A DNA stretch of 64,000 nt from Bilabrum cf. latius (lineage: Eukaryota > Bigyra: Bicosoecida > Bigyra > Bicosoecida). The stretch is taken from contig OZ237755.1 of the NCBI GenBank assembly GCA_965178125.1, forward strand, positions 1-64,000. The letters are read 5' to 3'. Below the pieces are notes generated by a model. It saw nothing but the letters and a program-made list of their open reading frames with translations. It ran no database searches and was not told where the DNA came from. The translations under genes were made by a program, and so were the position numbers. This document shows positions 34,501 through 46,778 of the stretch, one piece after another (positions within the stretch are counted from its first letter, which is position 1; the number at the start of each line of letters is the position of its first letter).

Positions 34501-37074
34501 CTGATGCAGCGGCAGTTTAAGACGGCGCTGCGCCGGGGCAAGGTACGATCTGTCTCCGAGCTCATGTCGCTGTTCGACGAGGGCAAGGACGGGCGCGTGA
34601 CCGTGGGGGAGTTTGAGAGGAGCCTGGAGCGGGTGGGGGTGAATGTGACCGCCAGGGATTTGTCGGCCATCTCAGAGCGACTTGATAGCAATGGAGATGG
34701 CAACATCTCATCCCGAGAGCTGAAGGAATTGGTGGAAAGTAGGGGGGGCTTCGATCGACTGGAGGAGGAGTTGCGCAGGCCGCTTGTGGAAGAGGATGAC
34801 GACGACAGGTCTGAGCGAGGAGGGCCCAGAAATCGGTCGCGAGGCCGCCGAGACGAGCGTGACGACGACGAAGCCGATGATCGAGGCCGTATGTCGTCCA
34901 GAGACAGGTATGATAGCCGGGGCGGCAGATACGGGGATGGCAGGCGAGATGGAGGTAGTCGGCGGGATAGCAAAGACTGGGGAAATGGCCGCGACAGGAG
35001 GGCGGAAGATCAAGATAGGAGGTGGGAGGATCGAGATAGCAGGGCGTACCAGCTAGACTAGTTTGGTCATGAGAGACGGTACGGCGACTCGCAGCGAATT
35101 GGAGAGGAAGGGAAGTACGACAGCAGAGGGTACGGCGGCAGAGAGCGGTTCAGGGACTCACGGCCATACGACGAGTCGCAGAGATACCGATAGGGCGCGG
35201 GCATCGTGGAAGATGCACGCAGGCGAGACGATAGGCCTGGAAGTGGCGCCATGCTGCAACCGAGAGTCCCCGCTGGTTACGACTTCCCGATGCCCCCGAC
35301 AGGAGCCACTCTCCGAGACGACGTGGTGAGCGGCCTCCCTTCGGGCGGGAAGGACCTGCTTCTTCGTCGCACCGGGTACTCGCGACTGACGGAGAAGCTC
35401 GCTCAAATTAAGACTCAGTGCCAAGAACAGGTCTTAAATGCTTTCGTGTCGGCGACGAGCGGGGGCCGCCGCGATCGGGAAGAGGAACAGCGTGGCGGCG
35501 ATGGCGATGGCGAGGGGAGAGGAAAGGGCACCCCTCTGCCTGACCCACGAGCAGTGCTGCGGTTCCTGATAGAGCAATTCCGCGAGCGAGACACGGGTGG
35601 CAGGGGCGTCCTGCCTCGGCGGACAGTGTTTCAGGTGCTGGCCCGGCTGGGCATAAGGCTGAGTCGGGAGGAGCAGATGTGCATCCGGTCTGCTTACAGA
35701 GTGAGGCACCCCCAGCACGAGAGGCGGCTGCAGATGCTCCGAGCATCCGGAGCCACGCTGGGAGGTGGTGCCTCTAGCGCAGTCCGCACAGGCGATGGGA
35801 CCGTGGCGTCGGTCAACTCGGCAGAGCATGCAGAGCTGGACTACGGCCGCATCGCGTACCTGCTGGCAGCTCCCGGGGCGCACGCCTCTCTCGAGTTGGA
35901 GAGGGTCGAGGAGGAGGCCAGGCGCAGGGCGGGCGCACGATCCTCGGGAAGCAGGGGGCTGAGCGGGGCGTGGACTGGCGGTCTCTCGCTGCCCATGGAC
36001 TCCTTGCTGGGCGACTCTTCGGGGCTGGGGGGCGGCACAGGAGCAACTCGTGGGGGGGCTTCGGGGGATAGGGAGGGCGTTTTAGACTCGCTTGGACTCG
36101 GAGCCGATGGAGATGGTGGTTCGAGGGGACGAGGAGGAGGTGTGGGAGGCTCTGGTGATGCTGCGGCCGCTGGCCTCGCAGTGGGTAGGGCCCCCCTGGA
36201 GAGGCTGGTGGAGGAGATGCTGGGTCGGGATGCTGCGGGTGACTCGCTGGGGGCCTGGCTGCAGACCGGGGGGAGTCGGGTGGAGCGAGTGGCGGTGGCG
36301 ATGCTGGGTCAGTCCCTGACCGCGCTTGAGACCAGGCTAGGCCTGGAGGGGTCTGCCTCGACTGCCATGGGAAGGCTGCTGGACTCACGCATTTCCAGCA
36401 AGACTGCCGAGGAACTGGCAGCGGCGGCTGCGGGCACCGGTTTGCCTGTGCCCATGGGCATGGGCATGGGCATGGGTGTCCCGTCCATTGGCTGGGGCCA
36501 CGGTTCGATGGGACTGTCCATGGCGGGCGGCAGGTGGGTGCCTCCCCACTTGCGCGCCTCTGTTCCCCCTAGGGCAATGGGGACGCATGGAGGCATGGCA
36601 CTGGTGCATGATACCCGTCGATCGGCTGCAGGCCCCCTGCTGCACCCGGACGGTGGCCGTGCAGACAGGGGCAGGGGCAGGGGCAGGGGCAGGGGCGCCA
36701 GTGACCTGGTGAGTGCATCTGAGCTGCGCCGTGCCATCAGGGACCAGGTCGAAAGGAGGCGAGGAGACGAGCGGAGGGGAGACCGCAGACGTGGTGAAGA
36801 AAGGGATCGATCTCCGCCGGGACGGCGCGAAGATGTGCAGGAGGAGGCTATGAGGCTGCTGGACCGGGCACTCGAGGGGCTGCTGGGCCGAGGGGGGGCC
36901 TCCAGGGGATCCTCAGTGCTGGGTGCTGACTCCCGCACACCCTTGGATAGCCGAAGAACGTCTGTTGATGGACTACCTGTTGGTATGCTGGGATCGGGGT
37001 GGTCAGAAGGTACGGTGGTTGTGCAGCTTGGCGCTCGGCTGGAGGCGCACCTCGCTTTCAAGACCAAGGGATGA
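28598..37074 (+). CDS. Giant Tudor-like / multi-EF-hand protein
   Basis: Exons 28598-28793 and 28880-37074 (intron 86 nt) give a 2,796-residue frame ending at TGA, with about 16 TAGs and no TAA or TGA inside. Residues about 180-260 form a Tudor/agenet-like barrel: GTKIKARWRGRKKKWFFGNI then YDIYY and DELIWP. Downstream are at least nine EF-hands, with loops such as DSTGDGRLSAKE, DPDGSGELDADE, DSDSSGAISPKE, DGDGDGVLSGHE, DSNQDGKISRSE (Q = TAG, 33616-33618), DKDDSGYLGRDE, DHDGDGAMDLDE and DSNGDGNISSRE. Between them are Arg/Asp/Ser-rich disordered stretches, a poly-Ser run and a Met-Gly repeat. It should bind many Ca2+ ions. A cytoskeletal or ciliary role is a guess. Confidence 0.82.
30865..30894 (+). 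repeat. (TCA)n microsatellite encoding poly-Ser
   Basis: Nine TCA triplets followed by TCC lie in the frame of the giant EF-hand gene and encode ten serines just after the third EF-hand region. This is a plain trinucleotide expansion in a disordered linker. Confidence 0.9.
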
Positions 37075-37131
37075 CGATTGCGTTTGCGAGCGGAGAATGG
37101 CGCGTATATTCAATCAAGCTACGAGCACCAA

Positions 37132-38694
37132 ATGGAAGATGAACATGAAATTGATATGTGAGGAGCACACCTGTGCTTTTGAGCTGCATTTGCCAAGAGT
37201 ACAGCTTAATATAGTGGAGGCTACAATCCTTTGCTTTTGCAGGATGGACGAGCACCTATCCCGAGACAGAAGCGGCGTTGTTGAGGATGCATCAACAAAG
37301 TTACTTCATAGAGTTGCAGAGAGCGAAGTATTGAAGTCCAATGCTCGTGTGGACGAGCTCAGAATAGATCTTCGAGCAGGTGCAGCCGGACAGCGTGGCG
37401 GCGCAAAGGGCATGATTGCAAGAAAGAAAGTGGCAGATCTGGATCAAAGTATTGAAGTGAGTGTGAATCGCGGCCGTGCGGCATAATACACAGTACCCGT
37501 GAGTGACCAAGAGAGACTGCTGAGTTGCTGCCACTGCTCATTCCCGTGTGTTCGCAGAGGGATCGCAAAGCCCTCCTCCACAAACACAACGTGCTACGCG
37601 CACATGGAATGGCACCAGATTCTATCAAGCACATGGAGATGCAAGGAACGCTTGGGCTCCCCGGCGTAGAAAGCCGTTGTGCTAAAGCTGATGATGATGC
37701 TCTCATGCGCGAGTTGGAGCAGATAGCAGAGCTCGGTTTGCCTTCAGCCGAGACATCCAGCACTGCCACAGCAGCAAGCAGTGGTCTGCAGGGATCTAGT
37801 GCCCGTGCAGGAACTGCTGCCGCTGGTCGATCGGCCGAAGAGCAGCGGCTGCACGAGGCTCGCAGGGCCCGACTGCAGGCCCTCGCCCAGCAGCAGCAGA
37901 TGCGCGCCTCGCTACCTACCCGTCCGGTGGCTCCACTGGATACTGATGACGCATTCCTGGAAGCAGTGGAAGGTGCCCCCGAGGGTCACCTGGTCCTCGT
38001 CTGCTTGCACGACGAAGTGAGCCGCATGTGCACTGCACTGCAATGCCTCTATTGCCACGAACTGGACTAGCACGGGGCATGCTAAACGACAAGAGAGCCC
38101 TTCTATCCTATCGATTGACTGTAACCATCAGGCCCATTCATCGCCCCGCAGACAGTGGATGAGTGCAGGCGGCTAGCAGCCGAGCTGCCACGCCTGGCAG
38201 GTCAGCTGCCGAGCGCCACGGTTTTCCTGGCGCGCTGCAGTGCAGTGGCACCCAAATTTGATCCGATCGCCCTGCCAGCCCTCGTGGCGTACCAGTGAGA
38301 TCAAGGGCCGTACATTGCTCTGCACTGCCATGCCGAAACAGCAGCTGAATTGCAGGTTGTCCTTCCCATCAATGTCTCGCGCATTGTTGATCCTTTCATG
38401 ACACTTTCTTGGATGTAACGCATATTTCACACTCGCAGAAATGGCGACACGATTGACAGCATCGTGTGCGCGACAGAGGAGGCCGGGTGCCTTGGTAAGC
38501 CAGATGCAATTGCGATCGCTCGGCTGGTGCACCGGCGGGTCGGAAAGACGACAAGCTTGCCTCCTCCATTCGGAATTCCATCAAAATTGGGCAGCAGCAC
38601 CTCTAGTGAAGATGCCGTGGTGGCCACCAGTGCGCGAGTGCAAGCGTACGCCGATGCTGGGCGCCGTGGGGGGAGCGACGACGATGACTTCTGA
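37132..38694 (+). CDS. Phosducin-like thioredoxin-fold protein
   Basis: Five exons (37132-37157, 37243-37456, 37558-38016, 38152-38294, 38439-38694; introns 85, 101, 135 and 144 nt) give 365 residues ending at TGA. The first half is charged and helical, with LHKHNVLRAHGMAP. A basic Gln-rich helix leads into a thioredoxin-like fold from about residue 220: HLVLVCLHDETVDECRRLAAEL, then LPSATVFLARCS, then FDPIALPALVAYQNGDTIDSIV. This follows the phosducin-like order (x-V-x-L-Y, C-x-x-L, NLPT-x-x-V-Y, NG). Such proteins assist the CCT chaperonin and G-beta assembly. An acidic DDDDF tail ends the protein. No TAG is used. It starts 57 bases after the giant EF-hand gene on the same strand and converges on LTO1. 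Confidence 0.65.
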
Positions 38695-38709
38695 TTTACA
38701 ACGAACCGT

Positions 38710-39255
38710 TCAGGTAGAGCTCGGCTTTGACACGACGCTTGATCTGCTCGCCTTTGCAGCCTTCAGCGCAGCCTTGATCTTGTCAAATTGCTCTTGGTTC
38801 CATGTCTCCGCCGACACATCGCCTGGGCCTCCCCTTCGAAGTAGCATTGTTAATTTGTCGCACTTCTCAGCATACCTGTGCCAGTTCAGTAGAAGGACAG
38901 AAATGCTTAAATAGTTTCAAGCAGTCAAGCACAGTGAACGCAAGACTAGCCGACTAGACTACTAACTTTGAGCTGCTGGATTCTACAGGCAGAAGCGACT
39001 ACGCCCACGCCATTCCTGCGGCTTCACCGAATACAGAGCCTGCTTCAGACCCCTTCAAAAGCCTGCAGACAAATGACAAGCATGAAATTGGCAGAGAAGC
39101 GCTGTAGTGCGGATCAAAGTCGCCAAACTGTGCAAAGGTGGATATGCTAACCCAGTGCCTACACCATCGGCCAATCCGTCGAGCCACCCTTGCCAGCTAC
39201 CGTGTGTCTTCGCTTCTCCAGCAGCAGTTGCTATTCCATCATCAATACTATCCAT
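38710..39255 (-). CDS. LTO1: LTO1/ORAOV1 homologue, Fe-S cluster targeting adaptor
   Basis: Exons 39255-39152, 39062-38967 and 38875-38710 (introns 89 and 91 nt, good splice sites and pyrimidine tracts) give 121 residues ending at TGA. The hallmark is a deca-GX3 motif, glycine every fourth residue: GWLDGLADGVGTG in exon 1 continuing LLKGSEAGSVFGEAAGMAWA in exon 2. This defines the Yae1/LTO1 family. The C-terminal helix (FDKIKAALKAAK) corresponds to the DLDKIR helix of LTO1. LTO1 with Yae1 brings the Fe-S machinery to the ABC protein ABCE1/Rli1, which recycles ribosomes. One TAG follows AWA. The match of exon borders, phases and motif supports the model. It diverges from CFAP44. Confidence 0.75.
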
Positions 39256-39419
39256 GTATCGTCCCGTGAGGGGAGGCGTGTGCACCTGTGTATCCGATTT
39301 AATGCATTACTAAACATCACGGTACAACAAGCAAGTGTCCGTTTCGCACAGTCGGCCAATTTGTGTCACTCTTGCACGGGTAATAGCAGATCTGATACAC
39401 ATTTTCAGTAGTTTATAGT

Positions 39420-42400
39420 ATGTCAGCGGAATTGCTTGCGCAGGATGCGTACAAATCCGACATCCTCTCGCGTGTGTTGCGATCTAGAGAAATCCCGAAA
39501 TCAAGCAAGATGGTAGCGCTTCAAGGAGTGTTTGGAACAGGATTTAACCGTCGAAATAATCTTTGTGTAGCTCAAGGCAAGTATGCATGCACGGTAGGGG
39601 GTAATGTAGTCACAGTTCTTGGTAAGATGCATAGAAGTGTTCAGTCGGAATTATATCTGCTGAATGGATCACTAGCTCCCCTTTAACAGCCTGTTGCTCT
39701 TCTCGCAGATGTATCAAATGGCAGCAAACGCTTCATTACTGGGAGAGAAGGAGGTGGCATCGGCGCCATCGCAACCTCTCCTGATGGCTAGTACCTGGCA
39801 GTTGCAGAGAGATCAGCGCCTGGAGAGCTGCCGCCCAGAGTATTTGTGCACGATATCTCATCATTAGATACAATTCGAGTTCTGCGGGCTGGTACTGAGA
39901 ACGGGTATTCTGACGTGGCGTTCTCTCCCGACGGGGACAGCGTTGCCACGGTTGGAGATGCGCCCGATTTCTTGCTGTCGGTGTGGCAGTGGAGGGAGGA
40001 GAGGGTGGTCCTGCGGACAAAAGCTTTCTCTCAAGAAGTTTTCAACGTCAGATTCTCCTAGGACGATGCAGGCCGGCTGACGACTAGCGGCACTGGCCAC
40101 ATCCGGTTCTGGCGCATGGCCCGCACATTCACCGGACTCAAGCTGCAGGGGCTCATCGGCAAGTTCGGCAAACACGACCTCAGCGACGTGGACGCCTTCG
40201 CCGAGATGCCCGATGGGAAAGTGTTGTCTGGCTCGGAGCAGGGCCTGCTGCTTCTTTGGGACGGGGGCTTCATCAAGTGCGAGGTGGCGCATGAGGACGG
40301 GAGGGATGCACATGGGGGCGCAGTGAGGGCCATGGTGCTGGACCGAAGGAGCGGGTGCTTCCTATCGGGGGGAGACGATGGGGCTATGCGGTGGTGGCCT
40401 GCCCAGCCGATTGACGCTGCGGAGGGCGGCGAGGACCAGCCGGTGGTCGGGCTGAGGCCGGTGCTGGAGGTGCAGCTGCCTGCCAGTGCGAGTGGGGATG
40501 GAGTTGGGGGTGAGGGGCAGGGGGAGGAGCAGGAGCAGGAGGAGGGCATGAGTCGACTTTCCAGGCCTTCTGTGCGGGCTGTGGTGCGACTAGACCTACC
40601 ATAGGCAGAGATCGGGGTAGGACCTGCAGGTGAGAGCAAGGAGGGGAGCGGCGAGGGCAAGGAGGGTGAGGAGGAAGAGGAAGACCTGCCGGCTGCAATC
40701 TAGACACTGGGTGTGGCCGAGCCGGATGTGGAGACCCTCGGCGTGTGGCTGGTGCTCGACGGCAATGGTGCCATCTGGAGATGCGACGCATCGCAAGGGG
40801 GCACACTGGAGCTGTTGCTGGAGGGGCACGGGGGCTCCGTGAGCGATGTCGCGCTCTCCTCTGTGGGGCGGTTCGCGGCTTCCGTGGCGACTGACGGCGG
40901 GGTGGTGGTGCAGGACTATGGCACGCAGCAGCTGGTGGCGATGGCCCGCAGCCAGGCCCCCTGCTCCGCGGTGGAGTGGGCGCCGCCTACGCTGGACCCG
41001 TCTGGATCATCGTTGGTCGTTGGCCACCAAGACGGCACGCTGCACGTGGCGGCAGTGGGCGCAAGCAGGCAGCTGGTCGTGACGCAGGCTCTCAAACCGC
41101 ACGCGGGGCGCTTGACGTGCGCCAGCTTCTCGCCGGATGGGAAGGTGCTCGCGACTGCGGGCGAGGACGGCATTGTCTTCTTGCTTGAGGCATCGCGAGG
41201 GGGCGGCCAGGGCGAGGGGGCGGTGCGGCTCAAGCCCAGGGGGTTCGTGAAAGTCACGGGCGCCGCTCGCCGCATCTCGTGGCGCGGGGACGGCCGCATG
41301 ATGCTGGTGGCATGCGCCTGGGACGAGGCCAGGATGGGCGCACCCCCCGGCCAGAGCGGGGTCGGGCCTGCCGATGTGGCCGCCAGCCCGCAGTCTGCTG
41401 CCTCTGGCTCCGTTGCTGCCCAGGCCAGCGGTGCCCTGCAGTCGGGTGCCACAGGTGCGATCGCATGCGCTGTGCCTGTCCCCTCCGTGGACGCCATACC
41501 CAGCACGGAGCACAGCTTCGAGCTTCCTCTGCCAGTGCTGCCGCTCTCTCTCGAGCTGCCGCTGCTCAAGGTGCAGGTGGAGGTGGAGGAGGACCCCGAA
41601 GAGGAGGACCGCCTGCGCAAGCTGGTGGACAAGCGCAGGCAGGACAGACTTAACAACGGAGAGCCCGAGCCCGAGGAGCCCGAGACGGTTGACTCGCTGA
41701 GGCAGGACGGGTCATTCCGGGGCGAGGATGGCCGCCTGTATCGCATCGAGGACAGGGCGCAGGACCCGCAGGCGGTGCTGGCGGCGGCCTTCTCGCCGCT
41801 GCCTCCGGAGGCAGTGCAAGAGCAGAGGCAGTTGCGTGGGTCCGAGCGGGCAGGTCCCGCTGTAGGCATGTGGCCGGCGGGTGGTGTCAAGGTGGGACCC
41901 TCGTCCGCCAGCCCAGCCGGCAGGTACGGCGCCGCACAGGCCCGTGCCCTGCTCGCCGTCTCTGGTGCATGCAGCTCTGTACTGCACGAGGTGAAGCTGC
42001 CGGAGCTGCCGTCCGAGGAGAAGGGAGAGGGTGGCCTTCTGCCAGTACAGGTGGTGCGCGCGCTGGCCACTTACGATGGGCCGCACGGGCCCACCAGTGC
42101 GCTGCAGTTGAGCTCGGATGGCAGGCACCTGCTGCAGTCTGGCTTGGATGGCGTGGTGGCGGTGCGTCCCGTGCTGCAGCCTTCTAGGTTCCTTGCCGTC
42201 GAGGCGGCGGGGGCGGATGCAGGCGGGGCCATGGCGGCTCGCCTGGTCTCAGGTCCCGATGCGGGGCTCGGGTCCTTTCTGGTGGTTGCGAGCGGGGACG
42301 GGGCGGTCCCGGTCTTTCGGCTGAGGCTGCGGGAGCTGGACCAGGCCGTGGATGCCGCTGCTGAGGCCGGCACGGACGGGTCGGACCGCAGGACCAAGCA

Positions 42401-45400
42401 GCTGCAGGCTGTGGTGGCGGCCGACCAAGCGGCGATGCAGGCACGCGGTGGAACCCTGGGCGGGGCCTCCAAGGTCTACGCGGCCATCGCGGGAGTGGGG
42501 GCAGAGGGGGATGCAGGGCCGGCCTCGGGCGCTGGTGCTGGGGGCCGCCCAGACGCCGGCATGGACGTGCAGCCTACACCTGCAGAGGCCCAAGGGAGCG
42601 CAGAGCAGTCGAAGCAGGGGGCGGGAGCGGGCGAGAGCAAGGAAAGGGAGGCTGGTGATGAAAAGGCAGAGTAGCCGGGAGGGGAGGGCGCTGACGAGGG
42701 CAAGGGAGAGAGCAAGGACGGGGAGGAAGAGGCAGGGGCGGATGCCACGGGGCCGGGCCCCGCCTTGGCCGCCGAGTAGGCCCTCAAGGCTGCCCTGGGG
42801 GAGGGAGCCCTGGGAGGCATGGCGCAGGACGCACAGAAGGAGGGCGAGTTTGTCGCCGTGGGACCAGCTCAGGAGGACACGCCCCTTCCGGATGTGCTCG
42901 CAGGGGACGCCGCAGAGGAGGAGGTGCTCCGCAAGACGAGCGCAGGGTACAGCTTGGAGCAGGAGAAGCAGCACGCCGAGCAGGACGCCCGCATGGAAGC
43001 CGCCGAGCGCGCCAAGGACGTGCAGCGGGCCAAGGTGCGTGCGCTGAGGGAGAGGTTTGCGGCACTGAGGGCTCGCATGGGCGAAGCATCGGCTGCCAAC
43101 GAGAGGAGCGTGCTGCCAGAGGCGGAACTTCAGCTGGACAAGGAGCTGGGGCGGCTGCTGCAGCGGCGAGGGGAGGACAGCGTGCGGCTGGTGGAGCGCG
43201 AGCTCGCCTATGATCTTACTCGCGCCCGCACGATGTTGCGCAGCACCCGGGAGCGCTACTAGGTGCAGGACGAGGAGGCCGGTGGTGCTCCACACGGCAG
43301 GGTGTGCGGGCTCACCCGGTCCGATGCCTTCGTGGATCCGATCCGGGGCTTCTCCATCGACCCCTCTCTGCGTGACGAGCCCAGCGGCATCACCGGAGGG
43401 GCGGGCCGTCGCGGGGCCAGCAGTCCGGTCGGAGGGATGTCCAGTGCAAGCGGGTACACGCGAGGCCTGCAGACGAGCAAGGCGGCGTCGGTGCGTTTCG
43501 GGCGGGGGCAGACGGCTGGCGGTCAGGACGGTGACGGGGCTGAGACCGAGGATGACACCCCGTTCGACGTGCTGTGCAGGGGGGGCAAGACCCTTGAGGA
43601 GCAGCGCGCCGAAGAGAGTGGGGAGGCCGAGATCGCGAATGGGTTTAAGGCCAGGCAGGCCCGGCGACTGGCTCGCAAGGCGGCGCTGCAGGCTCTGCTG
43701 GAGACGCGCCCGGGGCCGCAGGATCGGGACGAGTAGGAGGACGAGCGGCTGGCTGAGGCCACACGACTGGCGGGAGACATGCCGCTGAAAGAGGACCCTG
43801 CGTATAAGGTGCCGAGGAACATGCGGGCCAGTGCCTCCACCAAAGAGGCACAGCTGAGGCAGGTGGTGACCCGGCTGCACGATCTGCGGCGGGCGTTCAA
43901 CGCGCGGGTGGCCTTTGTCAGGCGACTCAGGGCCCGCGTGGTGCAGGCAGTTGCGCTCAACGACGTCGAGTGCAGTCGACTTACCGCGGATATTGGTGGG
44001 GACCCGGCTGCGTTCAGGGTGCTGCCCAGGCTGCTGCACGTGCCGGCTCCCGAGGAGGCGTTGGCCACCGGGGGGCTCCCGGGGGCGCGAGGCACTGGCG
44101 GGCCCGGCCTGCAGGACGACTGCTTCGCCCAGCGCGCGTCCTCAGCCTCGTCCGCCACATGGGCCTCTGCCTCGAGACTGCTGCACACGGCTGCGCCAGC
44201 CACTGCACTGGTCCGCAGCCGTGGCCTGGCGCTCCCGGCCCTGCTGCCGGCCGCCGCCGCCCGGGCCTTCGAGGCTCCTTTAAGGCTGGCCAACGCGTTC
44301 AAGGACGCCTCTTAGCTGCAGGAGAGCGAGGCCGCCGCGCCCGTCCTGCCAACTGCTGCAGCTGCGTGTGTGCAGCAGTGGCCCGCTGCCGCCGCGAGCG
44401 CCATGGGTGCATACCTGGCCGCCAACTCGTGGAAGGAAGCGGCCCAGCCAGTGGCGGCGCTGCGAGCCCCTGCCTCCAGCCGGACTCCTGTAGACGAGAG
44501 CTGCGCCAGGGTGCTGCGGGCGGACCCGGTGGTGGTGCGGCAGAACGAACAAGAGCCGGTGGACCCGCAGGTGCAGCAGGTGCTGGAGCAGGTGCTTGTG
44601 CGCATGGAGCGCAGGAGGGCGCTGCTGCAGGAGAGGTCCATCCGGGCCTGCACCGGGCTGGATGCGGCGGTGGGGCAGCTGCAGCGCGAGAGGCACGTGG
44701 TGCAGGCCACGCTTGGGATGATCGCGCTGCGTGTCATGACGCTGCGTGCCGAGCTCCGGCTGCTGCAGGAGATGGCGCAGCGCGACAGGGCGCTAGAGGA
44801 GAAGCTCGAGAAGGCCGAGGGCGAGCGGGAGGACGTGCAGGCACACGTGTCTAGGGTGGAAGCTGATCTGGCGAGCAGGACGAGCGAGCTGGAGGCCGTC
44901 GGCAGCAAGGAGAGACAGGTGTCGGCGCAGCTGACAGAGGCGTTGCAGGGGTATCCCCAGGAGGCCCAGGAGGCCCTGAGGAAGATATTCCGGCGCAAGG
45001 TCAAGCGGGCAGCGCAAGGGGGCGCCGGGGATGATGGGGACAGCAGCAGCGACGAGGAGCTGGACCTCAAGGCGCTGGAAGAGATGGGCGACGGGGAGGA
45101 AGAGGAAGAGGACGAAGATGCCGTTGACGAGCAGCCCGCTGACGTGCCCAAGCAGCTCTTCGAGCGGGTGCTAGAGCTGCGGGCTCGCCGGGCTGACTGC
45201 GAGGCGGAAGGCCAGGACCTGCGCAAGGCCGTGGAGGAGCTCAAGGGGCAGGTGGACCGGGTGCTGCAAAAGCAGAAATCGGTGGCCAAGGAGGTGGAGG
45301 CCATCGAGGCTGAGCTGGCGGCATTCCAGGCGGAGAAGCAGCAGCGGCTGAATGAGATTCCAGTGGTGGTTCCCCTCGTGTTTGACCAGGTGGCTGTGGG

Positions 45401-46664
45401 GCAAGGGGTGGCTGTGCCGCTGCCACCTCCCACGGATGCTCTGGACGGCGGGGCGGGTCCTCTCGCGGACGCTCTGGCTGAGCAGGAGGGGGCGGAGCAG
45501 GGCGGAGGCGGGGCGGCGACTGCTGCCGCCAGCTCCATGGGGGGTGCTGCGACGGTGTCTTCTGCGGCTGGCACTAGCACGCACGTGGCCGCAGGCCGAC
45601 GGACTGCAGCCCCCTCTCACCCGGGTGTGTCTTCGGCCGACGCAGCCATGCGGGACGTCATGGGAGACATCGAGACTGGGCTCAGAGGAGATCCGGTGCC
45701 TGGGGCTGCGGGGGTTGGAAGCGGAGGTGCGTCGGCGAGCGGGTCGGGGTCTGGGTCGGGGTCTGACTCGCAAACTCGTCTGGAGTCCGGGATCAGTCTG
45801 CACGGGGGCGGGCAGCTCGTGCACGAGGGCAGGCTCCCTCGCTCGCTGGCAGAGGGAGCTGTCCTCGCCACGAGGGGCTCTCTGGTGATGCAGCGAGAGA
45901 CTACGCTCATGCGGCGGGCTGAGACAGTGACGTAGGCCCGACGGTTCGTGCAGCTGCAAAAGAGCAAGGTGTCGCTGCGCCGTCAGACTCGGGCAGCAGA
46001 GCGGGAGGTGCAGTCGATCGAGGAGCGGGCGCAGGACCTGGCCCGCCTCAAGTTCGGGAGGCAGGTTTCGCTGGATGCGCTGGACCGAGGAGACAGGGCG
46101 AGGGAGCTGCACCGCGCAGAGGCGCAGATCGGGGGCATGGAGGCGGTGCACTCCTTGCACGGCGGAGGGGTCAAGGCCAAGATCCAGCTGGCCAAGCAGC
46201 AGCTCCTGGAGCTGACCAAGGCCAACACGGATGCGCTCAAGGGAGTCAGAGAGCTAGTGCAGCAGCAGAGCCAGCTGGAGCAGCAGCTGAACCAGGGAGG
46301 CGTCGGCGCGCAGGGGATGCGGGCGGACGAGGAGAGGGAGGCCGCTGCGGGAGCAGAGCGCGAGAGGCTCCAGGCGCTGGTTCGGCAGTAGAGGCAGCAG
46401 ATGGCCCACCTGAGGGACCAGATCTCGCAGCTGAGGTACAAGTCGAGGCACCTGTACGATGCAGCGGTGGAAGCTGGGGCAGGTGGAGCGGGAGGTGGCC
46501 GCGTGATGGGCGCGAGGAGCTCGTAGGCCTCGCGAGCACATCAGCTCGCCGCTGGACCGGCTGCTGGGGGGCCCAGGCTGGCGGAGAGCAAAGAAAGAGA
46601 TGGTGCCGACGGGAGGTAGCAAGTGGAAGCTGGATTTGGAGGACTGGCCGGAAAGCACATGTAA
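39420..46664 (+). CDS. CFAP44: CFAP44 (FAP44), ciliary dynein tether/tether-head WD-repeat protein
   Basis: Exons 39420-39621 and 39709-46664 (intron 87 nt) give 2,385 residues ending at TAA, with about 13 TAGs. Residues 1-950 form WD40 propellers with strong CFAP44 identity: GFNRRNNLCV, ENGYSDVAFSPDGD, TKAFSQEVFNVRF, LTTSGTGHIRFWRMA, TFTGLKLQGLIGKFG, LSDVDAFAEMPDGKVLSGSE and LLLWDGG. A TAG at 39789 (residue 95) lies in SPDG-TAG-YLAVAE, a propeller position often Gln. Residues about 1100-2330 are coiled coil and include PAYKVPRNMRAS and FNARVAFVRRLRARV, also typical of CFAP44. The length agrees with Chlamydomonas FAP44 (about 2,200). CFAP44 with CFAP43 tethers the inner-arm I1 dynein motor head in motile cilia. 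The organism therefore has motile cilia. Confidence 0.95.
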
Positions 46665-46778
46665 TTAGATAGCAGCGACGTGCGTCGCCGATTCTGTGAA
46701 TTTCTTGAAAGAAAGTTCCGGGCTCGTCGCCACGTCCGTTCACGCGCCGGCCTCCTTACATACATTCTCCGAGCGACC

